Source: Terriglobia bacterium (GTDB lineage: Bacteria; Acidobacteriota; UBA6911). Taken from it: a stretch of DNA of 64,000 nucleotides. The notes below the pieces were generated by a model, which saw only the letters and a program-made list of their open reading frames with translations, did not search any database and was not told where the DNA came from. How positions within the stretch are numbered: position 1 is the first letter of the stretch; every line of letters begins with the position of its first letter. A program made the position numbers and the translations under genes. Shown one piece after another: positions 62,017 through 64,000 of this stretch. Where the stretch lies: positions 62,001 through 126,000 of the forward strand of contig JAIQGI010000011.1 in NCBI GenBank assembly GCA_020072565.1, written 5' to 3'.

Positions 62017-62104
62017 GTGTCCCAATCCGTCGCTCAGCGCACCGGGGAAATCGCCATTCGGATGGCACTTGGAGCACTGACGAGGGACATCATATTCCTT
62101 GCTC
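62017..62104 (+). pseudogene. Fragment of FtsX/MacB-type ABC permease
   Basis: A plus-strand stretch reads SVAQRTGEIAIRMALGALTRDI, the hallmark cytoplasmic loop (VAQRTxEIGIRMALGA) of FtsX-domain permeases that are strongly expanded in Acidobacteriota. The preceding and following family sequence is absent, so only this core survives. It is embedded among RND pump debris. Confidence 0.6.
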
Positions 62105-62226
62105 CATCAGAGGTTGCAGATGGCGCCGGCGGCCTCGTTCTCGACAAACCTCGCGATCGCCGGCATGACATCGTCATGACTTTCAGCTGTGGTTCGCGTC
62201 GATCGCATCCCGGTTTGTCGGCAGCT

Positions 62227-64000
62227 CTAGCGGGCTTTTTCGGGCAACGTGGGTCTGCTGCCGTCTCCGACAAGTTCCGGCTCTGCCATGTCGAAGCGGA
62301 CGCGGCGGCGCGAGTGTTTCCTCACGAACTCCTGGAACGACTCCATATATGTGTACACGACGGGGGTAATGTACAGGGTCACGAGCTGAGAAAACAGCAG
62401 GCCTCCGCAAACCGCCAGGCCCAGCGGGCGGCGCGTCTCGGCGCCGGCGCCGAAGCCGAGGGCGATCGGCAGGCTGCCCATCAGGGCCGCCATGGTCGTC
62501 ATCATGATGGGCCGGAACCGGATCACGCAGCCTTGAAAGATGGCGTCCGCCGGGCTCTTTCCCCCTTTCCGCTGCGCTTCCAGGGCGAAATCGATCATCA
62601 TGATGGCGTTCTTTTTCACAATTCCGATCAGCAGAATCACCCCCACGAAGGCATAGAGGTCCAGATCCTTGTGGAAGAGGACCAGTGTCATCAGGGCCCC
62701 GAATCCGGCAGCGGGAAGACCGGAAAGGATCGTCACAGGATGGATGAAGCTCTCATACAGGATCCCGAGCACGATATAGATCACCACGATGGCTGCAACC
62801 AACAGCCACGTAAGGCCACCCATCGAGGATTGAAACGCCTGGGCGGTGCCCTGGAAGCTTGCATTGATGGTCGACGGCAGGGTATTGGCCGCAACACGCT
62901 GGACTTCCGTCACGGCATCGCCGATGGCAACCCCGGGTCTGAGATTGAACGAGATGGTCACCGAGGGGAGTTGTCCCAGGTGGTTGATGGAGAAAGGACC
63001 GAAACCCCGGGCAACCCCAGAGACGGCATTCAAAGGCACCAGCTGTCCGTTGGTCGACCGGACATAAAGCATGGAGAGAGCCGCCGGGTCCTGCTGGTAC
63101 CGGTCGTCCAGTTCCAGAATGACATGGTACTGGTTGTTGGGCGCGAGGATCGTCGATATTTGCCGGTCTCCGTAAGCAGTGTAAAGCGCGTCTTCGATCT
63201 CGCTCACAGAAACCCCGAGCGCGGATGCCTTGTCCCGGTCGATCTCGATGTTGGCCTGTGGATTTTTAATCAGCAGGTCGCTGGTGACGTCCTGCAAGCC
63301 GGGAATCTGGCTGAGCTTTTGCTGCAATTCGGGCGCGTAGCGATAGAGATCGTCAGTGTCGGGACCCTGCAGCGTGTACTGGTACTGGCTCTTGGTCAAC
63401 TGCCCGCCGATGCGGATCGGCGGCAGGTTCTGCATATAGACATTCATGCCCGGAACCACCGCCAGCTTGGGCCGCAGCTCCTGAATCACCTGATCCACGT
63501 TCAGACGGCGTTCCGGATGCGGTTTCAATTGGAGAAACAGGACGCCCGAGTTGATGCCGCCGCCGGGGCCGCCGCCGCCCACGCTAGAGAAGAATGACTT
63601 CACGTTGGGATCCTGGCGCAGAATCGCCGCGACTGCCTGCTGGTGCGCTTCCATGGCATCGAATGAGATCCCTTGAGCTGCCTCCGTGAAGGCGAAGATG
63701 TTACCTGTGTCCTCGCTGGGAAGGAAGCCCTTCGGAATCGTGACGAGCAGATACAGTGTGGCGGCCAGCACGATGGCGCCGACGGCCGTGGTGAGCACCG
63801 GATGGCGCAATACCCTCTTCAGGCTCCATTCATACGCGCGCAGCATCCCGGTAAAAATCCGTTCCGTGGCCATGTAAACACCGCCGTGCCGCTGCTCCCC
63901 GGGCGGACGGATGAAGCGGCTGGACATCATGGGCGTCAAGGTCAGCGAGACAATCCCCGACACCAGTATCGCCGAAGTGATGGTCACCGCAAACTCGTGC
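62227..64000 (-). CDS. RND efflux transporter, C-terminal part (partial at window edge)
   Basis: Second HAE1-type RND pump; the frame runs open through the right edge (HEFAVTIT...), so roughly the N-terminal 430 residues lie outside. The visible part covers TM5 onward (ILVSGIVSLTLTPMMSSRF), the second periplasmic loop (NSGVLFLQLKPHPERR) and the last helices with GIVKKNAIMMIDFALEAQRKGGKSPADAIFQGCVIRFRPIMMTTMAALMGSLPIALGFGAGAETRRPLG. It belongs to the MdtB/MdtC-like group. The C-terminal 55 residues have a decayed copy at 61800-61975. Confidence 0.93.
   Translation of the reverse strand, partial: HEFAVTITSAILVSGIVSLTLTPMMSSRFIRPPGEQRHGGVYMATERIFTGMLRAYEWSLKRVLRHPVLTTAVGAIVLAATLYLLVTIPKGFLPSEDTGNIFAFTEAAQGISFDAMEAHQQAVAAILRQDPNVKSFFSSVGGGGPGGGINSGVLFLQLKPHPERRLNVDQVIQELRPKLAVVPGMNVYMQNLPPIRIGGQLTKSQYQYTLQGPDTDDLYRYAPELQQKLSQIPGLQDVTSDLLIKNPQANIEIDRDKASALGVSVSEIEDALYTAYGDRQISTILAPNNQYHVILELDDRYQQDPAALSMLYVRSTNGQLVPLNAVSGVARGFGPFSINHLGQLPSVTISFNLRPGVAIGDAVTEVQRVAANTLPSTINASFQGTAQAFQSSMGGLTWLLVAAIVVIYIVLGILYESFIHPVTILSGLPAAGFGALMTLVLFHKDLDLYAFVGVILLIGIVKKNAIMMIDFALEAQRKGGKSPADAIFQGCVIRFRPIMMTTMAALMGSLPIALGFGAGAETRRPLGLAVCGGLLFSQLVTLYITPVVYTYMESFQEFVRKHSRRRVRFDMAEPELVGDGSRPTLPEKAR

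Larger units (their letters stand above)
61670..62226. other. Region of gene debris between two efflux operons
   Basis: No intact gene in these 557 bases. It holds a partial copy of the end of an RND pump (61800-61975, minus strand) and a short FtsX/MacB-type permease fragment (62017-62104, plus strand), described separately. The ~100 bases nearest 61670 contain nothing I recognise. Confidence 0.5.

Noticed and set aside
62017-63597. 526-residue plus-strand frame near the right edge
   Set aside because: Only its first ~30 codons resemble a permease; the rest is antisense to the RND pump.
1-64000. tRNA, rRNA, CRISPR arrays, prophage or complete insertion sequences
   Set aside because: I looked in the intergenic regions and saw no cloverleaf, regularly spaced repeats with spacers, integrase or transposase frames.

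Overview
This 64 kb window looks like a chromosomal segment of a GC-rich bacterium of the phylum Acidobacteriota. That assignment rests on gene types rather than a marker gene: a Ser/Thr kinase fused to a TolB/PD40-type propeller, an S46 dipeptidyl-peptidase, remnants of an FtsX/MacB-type permease, two neighbouring RND efflux systems, and many families of short intergenic hairpins. I saw no rRNA, tRNA, CRISPR array, prophage or intact insertion sequence.

Layout. (1) 1-9.8 kb: most of a complex I operon, nuoD(partial)-E-F-G-H-I-J-K-N; nuoL and nuoM are missing between nuoK and nuoN. (2) 9.9-21.9 kb: secreted S46 peptidase, pcrA helicase, a GNAT/acyl-CoA synthetase (Pat-like) protein, an APC permease, a broken membrane gene, endonuclease IV, and a FHA-GAF-PP2C phosphatase. 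(3) 22.1-27.0 kb, minus strand: an unrecognised conserved protein, a fused AroD-AroE, a HisB homologue with a degraded metal site, and glgC. (4) 27.2-37.6 kb: a one-carbon island. On the plus strand are panB, fhs, a lone cyclic-nucleotide-binding domain protein, an AcsE-like pterin methyltransferase, a DUF1638 protein, a UroD/MtaA-type zinc methyltransferase and a corrinoid protein. Converging on these from the minus strand are folD, a MetF-MetV fusion and a C_GCAxxG_C_C protein. Together they contain the three core parts of a corrinoid O-demethylase plus the whole tetrahydrofolate route between methyl groups and formate. No acetyl-CoA synthase genes are present here.

(5) 37.7-44.1 kb: dinB, an SDR oxidoreductase, a PLP-dependent D-cysteine desulfhydrase-like enzyme, and feoB with a DtxR/FeoA-type regulator. 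(6) 44.4-45.0 kb: an exported peroxiredoxin-like protein whose peroxidatic position is encoded by an in-frame TGA followed by a SECIS-like stem-loop. This is very probably a selenoprotein and is the most striking single feature. (7) 45-52.2 kb: receptor-like kinase, RRM protein, cold-shock protein, a copper P-type ATPase with two YHS and two heavy-metal-binding modules, and a 46-residue membrane peptide. (8) 52.2-57.3 kb: a spore-photoproduct-lyase-like radical SAM protein coupled to a ParB-like protein, then a TPR protein, a YjbQ-family protein and an FAD oxidoreductase. (9) 57.3-64 kb: an RND pump with its adaptor, decayed fragments, and the C-terminal part of a second RND pump that runs off the window.

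The best candidates for undescribed biology are the selenocysteine peroxiredoxin, the methyltransferase/corrinoid island with DUF1638, the SPL-like/ParB-like pair, and the unrecognised protein at 25707-26981. All identifications come from reading translations by eye; no database search was run.
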